From: Flagellimonas meishanensis
GTDB lineage: Bacteria > Bacteroidota > Bacteroidia > Flavobacteriales > Flavobacteriaceae
DNA: 64,000 nt
NCBI RefSeq assembly: GCF_019880545.1
Contig: NZ_JAINVW010000003.1
Location: forward strand, 372,001 to 436,000
Direction of reading: 5' to 3'
How positions within the stretch are numbered: the stretch's first letter is position 1; the number at the start of each line of letters is the position of its first letter. Shown piece by piece: positions 32,720 through 41,809 of this stretch. The notes below the pieces were generated by a model, which was not told the origin of the DNA, did not search any database, and saw nothing but the letters and a program-made list of their open reading frames with translations. The position numbers and the translations under genes are program-made.

Positions 32720-33721
32720 TTAAAAGAATCTGGGGGTCAGGACTCGATCCAATCTATTGAACACATCAAATCTTAGGAAAACCTCATACGAACCATTACT
32801 ATAATCTTCTATCGCCGTGGATTGATAATCATAGGCCACACCTGCGAAAACAGACCTCGATATTTGAAAACCGACCAAAGCACTAATCGCCGCGTTCCAT
32901 CGATATGAGGCCCCCAGGGCATTTTTCTCATTTATTAGAAAGTTGGCAGAAGCATCCCATTGCAATGGTGCCCCACTGACAAACTTGACCAATGTGGCAG
33001 GTTTGAATTTCAGGCTCGGACCCAGGTTGAAAACATATCCCATAATGTAGAAATAGTGCAATCGCTCCACCGCAATATCATTCACATTTTGATTTTCAAG
33101 GGAACTTTCGTCAAAATGTTTGGAGTTCAGGAAGTTTGGCACGGAAACCCCGGCATAGAACTGTTCTGTTCGATAATAGATACCTGCCCCAACTTGCAAA
33201 TTAAATCTTTGGTCCACATTATTTTGGAAGAGTGCATCGTTGGGATCGGACAATTCAAGTCTGCTATAATCCACGTCCAGGAGATCTACGCCCGCTTTCA
33301 GACCGAATGAAAGTTTGCTTATAGTATAGGGCGCCATATTGATGGAGTAGGAGTAATCCACAACTGCGTTGGATTCAATGGCCGGACCAATTTGATCGTG
33401 TACTATGGAAAGTCCCAGTCCCATATTTCTATAAAGCCCAGTTGGAAAATTCACGGTAAAGGTCCCGGTTTGTGGGGAACCATCGAGGCTTACCCATTGT
33501 GTACGCCCCAAAACCCCGAAGCTCAATACCTCCCTTGATCCCGCATAGGCAGGATTAACAATTTGGGTGTTATACATATATTGGGTATACTGCGGGTCTT
33601 GTTGTGCTACCGCCACTTGGGCAATCAGGAGCCAAAAAATCATATAGTTCCACTTGGCCCTTTGCAAATTGATTGTCATTCTGTTCAAGTTTGTTGTTTT
33701 TGGTGCTGATTTTTTTGGCAT
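32720..33721 (-). CDS. PorP/SprF-family outer-membrane protein (copy A)
   Basis: 333 residues; the ATG at 33721 overlaps the TAA of the giant adhesin gene (TAATG), so translation is probably coupled; an internal Met at 33679 would also give a good signal peptide (MIFWLLIAQVAVAQ). QQDPQYTQYMYNTQIVNPAYAGSRE is the PorP/SprF signature, followed by the barrel. SprF is needed for export and anchoring of SprB-type adhesins with type B C-terminal domains. It sits between the 1508-residue adhesin and the PorE-like gene. Confidence 0.87.
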   Translation of the reverse strand: MPKKSAPKTTNLNRMTINLQRAKWNYMIFWLLIAQVAVAQQDPQYTQYMYNTQIVNPAYAGSREVLSFGVLGRTQWVSLDGSPQTGTFTVNFPTGLYRNMGLGLSIVHDQIGPAIESNAVVDYSYSINMAPYTISKLSFGLKAGVDLLDVDYSRLELSDPNDALFQNNVDQRFNLQVGAGIYYRTEQFYAGVSVPNFLNSKHFDESSLENQNVNDIAVERLHYFYIMGYVFNLGPSLKFKPATLVKFVSGAPLQWDASANFLINEKNALGASYRWNAAISALVGFQISRSVFAGVAYDYQSTAIEDYSNGSYEVFLRFDVFNRLDRVLTPRFF

Positions 33722-36700
33722 TAATCCCTGCTTATATAGAGATATCCTGAATAACTTTCCTCCCCAGGATTGGAACCTACAAAAGTCAGGACATAGAAGT
33801 AGGTGCCGGTTGGAAGCGCCCTTTCCTGGGCAACGGTCGTTCTTCCTTCGGATTGTCCGTTAAAAAACCTGTTGCTTAGTCCATAACCTTCTGCCTCAAA
33901 GACCAAAACACCCCATCTATTGAATATTTTAAGTGAATTGTCTGGATAATTTTCTATACCCCTGATTTCAAAGAAATCATTGACATTATCCCCATTGGGA
34001 GTTATTCCATTAAAGATTTTAAAGTTGGGATCCACTGGGTTCGTTGGATCAATGCAGCCATCCGACACTGGGGTCAACACTTCATCAGAATCGTCGGTGA
34101 TAGGATTGTTTGTGACTTCTTCCAGTGCACTTACCTGAGCTTGATTGGTTACAACTCCTGCATCTATGTCCGCTTGGGTTATAGTATACTGGGCCTCGTA
34201 GGTCCATATTTCATTAAAGGACAAAACACCATCATTGTTGATGTCATTACCCGTCAAGGGACCTGTTATGCCATTTTGCAACAAAGGGTCGACAATGCTT
34301 ATCTGATATAGGCTTATCGTTCCGGTATTTTCAACTGTGAAGGTATATTGGATGGTTTCTGCGCACTCGTCTCCATCCAAATCCAATAGCGTTGCCGCTT
34401 TGATCAAGTCAATGCATGAAATGGCGGCACATGCGCCTGCTACCGAGGTGATGGTGCTGTCATCCTCACTAAAGCTATTGTCATCTGAAAGGTCAGAAAC
34501 TTGACTGGATGTCAAAACTTCCATGGCACTGACCTGGGCTTGGTTGATTACCTGACCTGTGTCAATATCATTCTGTCTAATAGGATATTGGGCCTGAAAA
34601 GTCCACGTTTCATTGACGGAGAGAATGCCATCATTATTAATATCGTTGCCAAGCAGGGGACCACTAATGGTACTTTGAAGCAAGACATCGGTTAATACTA
34701 CTTGCTGCAAATCTATTGAACCGGTATTGGCCACTGTAAAGGTATACTGGATTGTCTCCGGACATGCATCACCATCAAGGTCCAACAATGCCCCTCCTGC
34801 AGTTTTGATAAGCCCAATACTAGCTTGTGCAACACAAGTTCCTGCCACCGAAGTGATTGTCTGCTGGTCTTCAGCAAAGCTGTCATCATCAGAAAGGTCG
34901 GAGACAGGATTGTTCGTGCCCGTTTCACTGGCCGTAACAGTCGCTTGGTTTGCAACCTGCCCGGCATCCAGATCCGGCTGGCTTATGGGATATAGTACTT
35001 CATAGGTCCAGGTTTCGTTCAAGGATAGAATACCGTCATTGTTGACATCACTTCCCTGGGAGGGCCCTGCAATCTGTCCACCCAAATTGGCATCACTCAA
35101 AACCACTTGATTCAGGTCTGATGCCCCTATATTGCTAACGGTAAAGACATATTGTATGGTCTCGGGACATCCATCCCCATCAAGATCTAACAAAGATCCG
35201 GTTTTGATAAGTCCAATGCCAGCCTGTGCAACACAGGTATTGTTGGCTCCCAGAGGAGTGGTAATTTCGACCATGTCCGAAACTTGATTATTTGTGCCCT
35301 GTTCAAAAGCAACAACTTGAGCTTGATTGGTGATCGATCCTAAATCAATGTCATTCTGGTCTATTGGATAGATCGCTATGAACGACCATGATTCCAATGG
35401 AGATAAAAGACCATCATTATTATCATCACTGTTCGGTTGCGGACCATTTATATCACCGCCCAACATGGGATCATTAAGCACAATCTGATCGAGCGTTAAG
35501 CTACCTGTATTGGTAACCAGGAAATCGTATCGGATGGTTTCAAAACAGTTATCCCCATCCAAATCAAGAAACGATGCTATTTTAATTAGGCTGATGTTAG
35601 CCTCCGAAACACAAGCTCCTACAACCGAGGTGATTGTCTGCTGATCCTCCACAAAGCTGTCATCGTCGGAAAGGTCGGAGACAGGATTATTGGTGCCCAG
35701 CTCAAGAGCAACCACATCGGCCTGGTTAGCGACCTGTCCAGCATCGATATCGGGCTGGGCAATTGGATATTGGGCCTCGTAGGTCCAGGTTTCATTTACG
35801 GAAAGAATACCATCATTGTTGACATCACTTCCTTGGGTAGGTCCGGAAATCTGCCCTCCTAGATTGGCATCGTTAAGGACTATTTGTTCTAAATCCAACG
35901 AGCCTATATTTTGTACGGTAAAAATGTAACCAATGGTCTCCGGACATCCATCGTTGTTCAAATCGAGCAGGGCACCACTATCCGATTTGATAAGGCCGAT
36001 ATTCCCTAGAGAAAGACAGCCCCCCACTGTTGAGGTCGTAGTGGTATCGTCTTCACTAAAACTGTTGTCATCGGACAGGTCGGAAATTTGGTTGTTTGTT
36101 ACCACTTCGAAAGCAGTGATATCCGCTTGGTTAACTACTTGCCCAGCATCGATATCCTGCTGTGTCATGGGATAGATGCCCTCATAGGTCCATGATTCGC
36201 TTACCGAAAGAATTCCATCGTTGTTGAGATCACTCCCTTGAATCGGACCTGCTATTGGACCTCCCAAAATGGGATCGTTAAGCACCAACTGATCCAGTTC
36301 AATGGAACCGGTATTGGCAACGGTAAAGGTGTAACGGATGGCCTCCGCACATCCATCAATATCCAAATCAACCAAAACCCCGTTCTTGATGAGACCAATG
36401 CCCGCCTGCGCAACACAGGCTCCAACCACGGAAGTAACGGTTTGCTCGTTTTCATTAATACTGTCATCATCAGATAGATCTGAAATTTGTGTATTGCTAC
36501 CTACCTCAAAAGCGGTTACATCGGCTTGGTTCAACACCTGTCCGGCATCGATATCCTGTTGCGTTATGGGATATAAGGCTTCGTAAGTCCATGATTCGAA
36601 CACGGAGAGGATGCCATCATTGTTTAGGTCGCTTCCCTGGACCGGACCAGTAACCAGGCCTCCTAATTTCGTATCGTTGAGCACAACCCGATCCAAATCC

Positions 36701-38247
36701 ATACCTCCAGTATTGAACACTGTAAAGGTGTAATGGATGGTCTCTGGGCAGCCATCACTATCCAAATCGACCAACGCACCTGGGGCTTTTATTAGACCAA
36801 TATCCGATGGGCTGCAAAATCCCATCATGGACGTAACGGTCTGGTCGTTCTCATCAAAACTATTGTCATCAGAGTGATCGAACAAAAAGATGTCAAAGCC
36901 AACAAGCTTGCCTTCAACCAGGGCATCATTTGTTATAGATCCGTTTGTTAAATCAGCCAGTGTTATGGCGTATTGCGCTTCATAGATCCAAACCTCCCCT
37001 GCTTCAAGTACAGCATTCCCGTTACCGTTATTAACTAGCGTTGGTGCCACACCCCCTAGAAGGTCATCGGTCAAACCAATTTCTTCAATATCTGCCTGTC
37101 CAACATTTTGAAGGGTAAAGGTGTATTGTATGGTCTCGGGACATCCATCGCCATTTAGATCCAAAGGACTTCCCGTTTTTATAAGCCCCATTCGGGCAAA
37201 AGCCCCTGTGCAGACTTCATCATAGGGTGAGGAGGTTGGATCATCCAATGTTGGTCCAGTTCCATATGCCCCGAGCCCAGCACTATCTTGACCATCATCA
37301 TCTGAAAGATCGGAAATTTGAATTCCCTGGCCCACAGTTTCCGCAAATATTGTGGCTTGGTTTATAATGGTTCCGGATTGATTAAGATCGGCGGAATATA
37401 GTGCTTGGTATTGCCATTCTTCGCCGGGGTTCAGGATCCCATCATCGCCCACATCGGAATTGGGGGCAGGGCCCGGAACAGTTCCCCCCAATAAATTATC
37501 CTCCAAAACAATATTGTGCAAATCGAGATTTCCTATATTCCTTACTGTGAATGTGTACAGAAAATTTTCAACGCATGGTGGATTACTACCATCCAAGTCA
37601 ACATAGGACCAGCCCTTAACAAGTCCGATGCTTGCATTTTGGCAATTGGAGAGGTCCACAATGGTAGGTCCATCAGCAGAAGAATCTGAAGGGTGGGAGA
37701 TGTCATTAACGGAAATTCCCTGGCCTTGAACATCGGCGGTAACGGTTGCGGCTTGTGTGCCAAAAAAACCATTTTCAAGGTCATTTTGTGTGATGGGGTA
37801 GTTGAAATTAAATGTCCAGGTTTCTCCCTGAGAAAGAATCCCATCGCCACCTACTCCGCCAGTATCTCCCGAAAAATCTCCTGGATTGGGGCCGGCAAGC
37901 ACCCCTCCCAAATCTGGATCGGTTAAAACAATATTGATAAGGTTTTCTGCATTGGTACTTTCGTTGGTAATGGTAAATGTAAATGGAATGCCTCCACAAT
38001 CCGATCCGTTTAGTACAGGGGCCGATTTAACCAAGGTAATGCTGGGCACATAAAGGCTATTGGTCATTTCAGGCTTTTCCATAAGGTGTGTGCCGAACGA
38101 GGCTATTTCCTTTTTTTCGCCCAACACCCCAAGTTCTTGGTCCATAGCCTTGTGCAAAAGGACAGGTATAGATAAAAGCAACAAACTGGCCAAGGAACCA
38201 ATAAGTTCTATTTGTCGTTTTCTTGTTTTGGTTTTATGGGAGCACAT
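33721..38247 (-). CDS. Giant DUF11-repeat adhesin with type B T9SS sorting domain (copy A)
   Basis: 1508 residues. After an N-terminal membrane or signal segment (LIGSLASLLLLSIPVLL) come about 10 DUF11-type units of roughly 125 residues, each starting like IGLIKTGSLLDLDGDGCPET, then YTFTVxNTG, a DVNNDGILS calcium-loop-like segment and an SDLSDDDSF segment; units 3-10 are the most alike. The C-terminus (ITPNGDNVNDFFEI, IFNRWG, PTGTYFYVL, SGYLYI) is the CHU_C/gliding-type sorting domain. Likely a surface adhesin exported by the T9SS with its SprF and PorE-like partners. Confidence 0.88.
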   Translation of the reverse strand: MCSHKTKTRKRQIELIGSLASLLLLSIPVLLHKAMDQELGVLGEKKEIASFGTHLMEKPEMTNSLYVPSITLVKSAPVLNGSDCGGIPFTFTITNESTNAENLINIVLTDPDLGGVLAGPNPGDFSGDTGGVGGDGILSQGETWTFNFNYPITQNDLENGFFGTQAATVTADVQGQGISVNDISHPSDSSADGPTIVDLSNCQNASIGLVKGWSYVDLDGSNPPCVENFLYTFTVRNIGNLDLHNIVLEDNLLGGTVPGPAPNSDVGDDGILNPGEEWQYQALYSADLNQSGTIINQATIFAETVGQGIQISDLSDDDGQDSAGLGAYGTGPTLDDPTSSPYDEVCTGAFARMGLIKTGSPLDLNGDGCPETIQYTFTLQNVGQADIEEIGLTDDLLGGVAPTLVNNGNGNAVLEAGEVWIYEAQYAITLADLTNGSITNDALVEGKLVGFDIFLFDHSDDNSFDENDQTVTSMMGFCSPSDIGLIKAPGALVDLDSDGCPETIHYTFTVFNTGGMDLDRVVLNDTKLGGLVTGPVQGSDLNNDGILSVFESWTYEALYPITQQDIDAGQVLNQADVTAFEVGSNTQISDLSDDDSINENEQTVTSVVGACVAQAGIGLIKNGVLVDLDIDGCAEAIRYTFTVANTGSIELDQLVLNDPILGGPIAGPIQGSDLNNDGILSVSESWTYEGIYPMTQQDIDAGQVVNQADITAFEVVTNNQISDLSDDNSFSEDDTTTTSTVGGCLSLGNIGLIKSDSGALLDLNNDGCPETIGYIFTVQNIGSLDLEQIVLNDANLGGQISGPTQGSDVNNDGILSVNETWTYEAQYPIAQPDIDAGQVANQADVVALELGTNNPVSDLSDDDSFVEDQQTITSVVGACVSEANISLIKIASFLDLDGDNCFETIRYDFLVTNTGSLTLDQIVLNDPMLGGDINGPQPNSDDNNDGLLSPLESWSFIAIYPIDQNDIDLGSITNQAQVVAFEQGTNNQVSDMVEITTPLGANNTCVAQAGIGLIKTGSLLDLDGDGCPETIQYVFTVSNIGASDLNQVVLSDANLGGQIAGPSQGSDVNNDGILSLNETWTYEVLYPISQPDLDAGQVANQATVTASETGTNNPVSDLSDDDSFAEDQQTITSVAGTCVAQASIGLIKTAGGALLDLDGDACPETIQYTFTVANTGSIDLQQVVLTDVLLQSTISGPLLGNDINNDGILSVNETWTFQAQYPIRQNDIDTGQVINQAQVSAMEVLTSSQVSDLSDDNSFSEDDSTITSVAGACAAISCIDLIKAATLLDLDGDECAETIQYTFTVENTGTISLYQISIVDPLLQNGITGPLTGNDINNDGVLSFNEIWTYEAQYTITQADIDAGVVTNQAQVSALEEVTNNPITDDSDEVLTPVSDGCIDPTNPVDPNFKIFNGITPNGDNVNDFFEIRGIENYPDNSLKIFNRWGVLVFEAEGYGLSNRFFNGQSEGRTTVAQERALPTGTYFYVLTFVGSNPGEESYSGYLYISRD

Positions 38248-38868
38248 AGTATTGGAGTTAGTTGTGTAAGTGAAATTCTTTGCAAAAGAGGATATGAAAC
38301 CCTGCGTTCGAGGGAATTTTTTGTTGTGTTCCCAGCCGAAAGGGGTTGTGTGACAATAGGACCCATTTTTGGGTACGGCAACTTTGAAGGAAGTGGAGCT
38401 TCTTCTGTACCGTATTTTTAGAAAAAAAGGTGCTTAGTAAAAGTCTTGTCAAAGCCGATTTGGTTTGCCCGGTCCATTTATGAAGGACATGCCTATCTTA
38501 TGTATGGACACGTGTTTATACAAATTTTTCATTTTTAACCGGTTGAAAGGACCACCACTTTACCAAAGGGCGATATGATTTGACGAAAAAGGCATTTAGA
38601 TTGATTGAAATTTGTCAGAATGGTCAATAAACCAGGATTCGTACCTCAGGTTCTATTTTGGAACTGGTCTGTAAGCAGTTTTGGAACAGGGCAAAAAAGT
38701 ACTGGGCTTACGTTGAAATGCCAAGATTGCAAAAGAGAGCCTGCAGCGGCCCTCTTTTTGAAAATTCTATAGGTTTGGTCTATGTAATGTGTTTTTTTGC
38801 CTATGGGCCAGCAGGGGATTTTGCAAGCCCTATCAGGTATTTGATCATATCAACAAGATTATATTAGC
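38248..38868. other. Intergenic region between the two adhesin triads
   Basis: 621 bp with no convincing gene. It holds the terminator hairpin at 38735-38760 for triad B and should carry the promoter of the 1508-residue adhesin gene near 38250-38450. Open frames here on the plus strand are low-quality. I see no duplicated motif. Confidence 0.6.
38735..38760. terminator. Bidirectional intrinsic terminator after triad B
   Basis: GAGAGCC (38735-38741) pairs with GGCCCTC (38748-38754) around TGCAGC, with one mismatch. On the plus strand a run of T follows; on the minus strand, the direction of the triad B genes ending at 38869, another T-rich stretch follows (CTCTTTTGC). Confidence 0.7.
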
Positions 38869-40803
38869 TTAATCCTTGATTATGAACATAGATCTTCGGT
38901 TTAATTGATGCTCCCGTTCACTGCACCTTACTCCATTGGAACACCTATTGATTAACTGGGATTCGCCATAGCCTTTTGCCGAAAGCCTATTGCGGTTAAT
39001 CCCTTTGCGCACCAACCATTCCAATGTGGATTGGGCCCTTTTCTCTGAAAGTATATTGTTGTAGGCATCATTACCTCTTGAGTCTGTGTGGGATTCGATA
39101 TGGATTGTCAATTGGTTGTACGCTTTCATGGCCTGTAAAATTTTGGCAAGTTCCACTTCGGCATCAGGTCTGATGTTCCACTTGTCAAAATCAAAATATA
39201 TGGGCTGAAGGTCCAATCGGCACCCTAAATCGTTCACAGCGCAATCTGGCGGGACCAATTCTAGATTTATATTTACTGTTCGATCTCCCAAAGGTGTGTT
39301 GATGGCCTTTTCCGTAGGTTCATATTCCTTTTCTTCGTTTGTTCCCCTAAGCGCGTAAGCTGTTCCACAATCCACTATACCATCAAATTGATAAAAGCCG
39401 TCATCCCCTGTAACCATTTGGGAAATGGTTTTGTTCTGGCCGTCCATTAAAATAACCTTGGAGCCTGAAAGCGGCTCACCGGTTTTCATATCGGAAACTA
39501 TACCAGTGATTGTTATGTTGCAGCTTTCACTTACCAAATAAATATCGTCTGATATACTACCCTCACTTCCAGCACGGTTGGAAGAGAGGTATCCTATCCG
39601 TAGTTCTTCATTCATTATGAAACCAAAATCATCCTGGTTGGTATTGATGGGATTTTTTAGATTTGTTATATCGGCATATGGCCCGCTTTCATCCATGGAT
39701 ACCACAAAAATGTCGAATCCACCTAGACCTGGGTGTCCATCACTTGAAAAATAAAGATTGTTTTTGTCGCTTATATATGGAAAGGACTCCCGCTCGGAGG
39801 TGTTGATCTTTGATCCAAGGTTTATCGGATCTCCATAGTAGCCGTTGCGTAGGATATCAACATACCATATGTCTGATTTTCCTAGGGACCCACTCATATC
39901 GGATGAAAAATATAGTTTTTTTTCATCGGGGGCCAAAGCGGGATAAGCTACGGAGTAGGAGTCATCATTGAATGGCAGTTCTTCCACATTGCCCCAGGAG
40001 CCATCACTTTTTTTTGTTGCTTTATAGATTTTTAGACTTATCAGTCTGTCTTTTCCTCTTTTTTTCTTTCCATCCATATAATTGTTCCTGGTGAAGTAGA
40101 CTGTTTGCCCATCTTTGGTAAATGCTGCCGACGATTCGTGATACGGGGTATTGATATCGCCTTCCAAAGGAACGGGATTTGACAGTTTTTGGTTTTCATC
40201 CGGAGTCGCTTCATACAGGTCCAAATAGGGGAGTCCGCTCCAGTCATGGATTTTGCCACCTCTAGGATCGGTCGATGATGAGGCGTAAACGATTTTATCA
40301 CCGTAGAAAGCGGGTCCAAAGTCCGAGCTGGACAAGCCTTCAGTGACATTGATAACTGTATACTTCTTATTTTTAAAATCCACAGCATTGTCCATGGAAG
40401 CATAGTTGTGCAGATGGTTTTGTGCTTGGTTAATGTTGTCGGATGATACTGTCCATTTTTCCATCATCCTTTTCGATTCTTCGTAAGCTCCCAGGCTCTT
40501 CAAGGTTTGACCTGTACGATAGTAGTAATCAGCACCTACTTGACTTGGGTATTGGGCCACCAGTTTTCTATACCATTTGGCAGCCTCCGTATATTCGCTG
40601 TTGAAGTAGTAGGTGTCGCCCAGTTTCTTGAAAATCTGTGCGGACTCATATCCTTCCTCCACAACATCCAAATAGATTTTTCGGGCATCGATATAGGCGT
40701 AATTGTTGAATTCCTGATTCGCCTTTCTAACCTTCATTTCTTGGGCCTGTAATCCTATTGCCAATAAGAGGGTCACTATAGTAACTGTAGTTCTTGTTTT
40801 CAT
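38869..40803 (-). CDS. PorE-like TPR / PD40 beta-propeller / OmpA protein (copy B)
   Basis: 644 residues, colinear with copy A across all domains: signal peptide (...GLQAQ), TPRs, PD40 blades (APDEKKLYFSSDMSGSLGKSD), regulatory-like domain (ITGIVSDMKTGEPLSGSKVI) and OmpA ending (IESHTDSRGNDAYN, HQLNRRSMFIIKD). Identity to copy A looks like roughly 60 percent by eye. Last gene of triad B, 9 bp after the SprF-like gene. It links the outer-membrane machine to peptidoglycan. Confidence 0.85.
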   Translation of the reverse strand: MKTRTTVTIVTLLLAIGLQAQEMKVRKANQEFNNYAYIDARKIYLDVVEEGYESAQIFKKLGDTYYFNSEYTEAAKWYRKLVAQYPSQVGADYYYRTGQTLKSLGAYEESKRMMEKWTVSSDNINQAQNHLHNYASMDNAVDFKNKKYTVINVTEGLSSSDFGPAFYGDKIVYASSSTDPRGGKIHDWSGLPYLDLYEATPDENQKLSNPVPLEGDINTPYHESSAAFTKDGQTVYFTRNNYMDGKKKRGKDRLISLKIYKATKKSDGSWGNVEELPFNDDSYSVAYPALAPDEKKLYFSSDMSGSLGKSDIWYVDILRNGYYGDPINLGSKINTSERESFPYISDKNNLYFSSDGHPGLGGFDIFVVSMDESGPYADITNLKNPINTNQDDFGFIMNEELRIGYLSSNRAGSEGSISDDIYLVSESCNITITGIVSDMKTGEPLSGSKVILMDGQNKTISQMVTGDDGFYQFDGIVDCGTAYALRGTNEEKEYEPTEKAINTPLGDRTVNINLELVPPDCAVNDLGCRLDLQPIYFDFDKWNIRPDAEVELAKILQAMKAYNQLTIHIESHTDSRGNDAYNNILSEKRAQSTLEWLVRKGINRNRLSAKGYGESQLINRCSNGVRCSEREHQLNRRSMFIIKD

Positions 40804-40812
40804 GGATATTTT

Positions 40813-41763
40813 TTAAAAGAATCTTGGGGTCATAATCCTATCACCACCGAATATGTCAAACCGAAGAAAAACCTCGTATGATCCATCACTGTAATTTTCG
40901 ATATTCGTGGATTGATAATCGTAGGCCACACCCGCAAAAATGGAATTTGAAATCTGGAATCCCGCCAGGGCACTGAACGAGGCGGTCCAACGATAAGCGG
41001 CTCCCAAAGTGAATTTTTCGTTGATTAGGAAATTGGCAGAGATATCCCATTGTACAGGAGATCCGCTTACCATTTTTACTAGGGAGGCAGGTTTGAATTT
41101 TAGATTGCTGCTCAAGTCAAAGACATAGCCCGTAATCAAAAAGTAATGTAGTCTTTCTACGGCTATACTTTCTGCGTCCACGTTGTTCAATGTGCTTTCA
41201 TCGAAGTGTTTGGTGTTCAAAAAATTGGGAACAGAGAAGCCTGCATAGAACCTGTCAGTGTTATAATAGACCCCGGCGCCAACTTGGGGCTGTAACTGGT
41301 TATCGACATTATTTTGAAAAAGGGGGTCTTGGCTGTCAAAAATGTTCAATTTTTCGTAATCCACATCCAAGACATCAATGCCTGCCTTTAATCCGAAGGA
41401 CAGTTTGCTCAATGCATTCAAATAAATTGAATAGGAATAATCAACCGTTATATTGGATTCAATTGTTGGCCCAATTTGATCATGGACAATGGAAAGGCCC
41501 AAGCCCATATTGTCGTATAGGCCTATAGGCGAGTTCACGGTAAACGTTCCGGTAGCCGGAGCACCTTCTAAGCTAACCCATTGTGTGCGCCCAAGCACAC
41601 CGAAACTGATTACCTCGCGATTGCCTGCATAAGCCGGATTTATGACTTGGGTGTTGTACATGTACTGGGTATATTGAGCATCTTGTTGTGCCTGACCCAT
41701 ATACATGGAGCAGCAGAGCAACGCTGCTAGGATCCAATGGTTCCTTTTTGTATTTGATTTCAT
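40813..41763 (-). CDS. PorP/SprF-family outer-membrane protein (copy B)
   Basis: 316 residues with a signal peptide (CSMYMGQAQ) and the signature QQDAQYTQYMYNTQVINPAYAG. Barrel strands match those of copy A closely (LGLSIVHDQIGP, LSFGLKAGIDVLDVDYE). It lies between the 1109-residue adhesin and the PorE-like gene, the order seen in triad A. Inferred role: outer-membrane partner for that adhesin. Confidence 0.87.
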   Translation of the reverse strand: MKSNTKRNHWILAALLCCSMYMGQAQQDAQYTQYMYNTQVINPAYAGNREVISFGVLGRTQWVSLEGAPATGTFTVNSPIGLYDNMGLGLSIVHDQIGPTIESNITVDYSYSIYLNALSKLSFGLKAGIDVLDVDYEKLNIFDSQDPLFQNNVDNQLQPQVGAGVYYNTDRFYAGFSVPNFLNTKHFDESTLNNVDAESIAVERLHYFLITGYVFDLSSNLKFKPASLVKMVSGSPVQWDISANFLINEKFTLGAAYRWTASFSALAGFQISNSIFAGVAYDYQSTNIENYSDGSYEVFLRFDIFGGDRIMTPRFF

Positions 41764-41809
41764 AATTGGATTTAAATCTTTGTTTTTATGGATGACAGAA
41801 AGGCACCAC

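Noticed and set aside
38658-38867. 69-codon plus-strand ORF between the triads
   Set aside because: It covers the terminator hairpin and has no recognisable fold.
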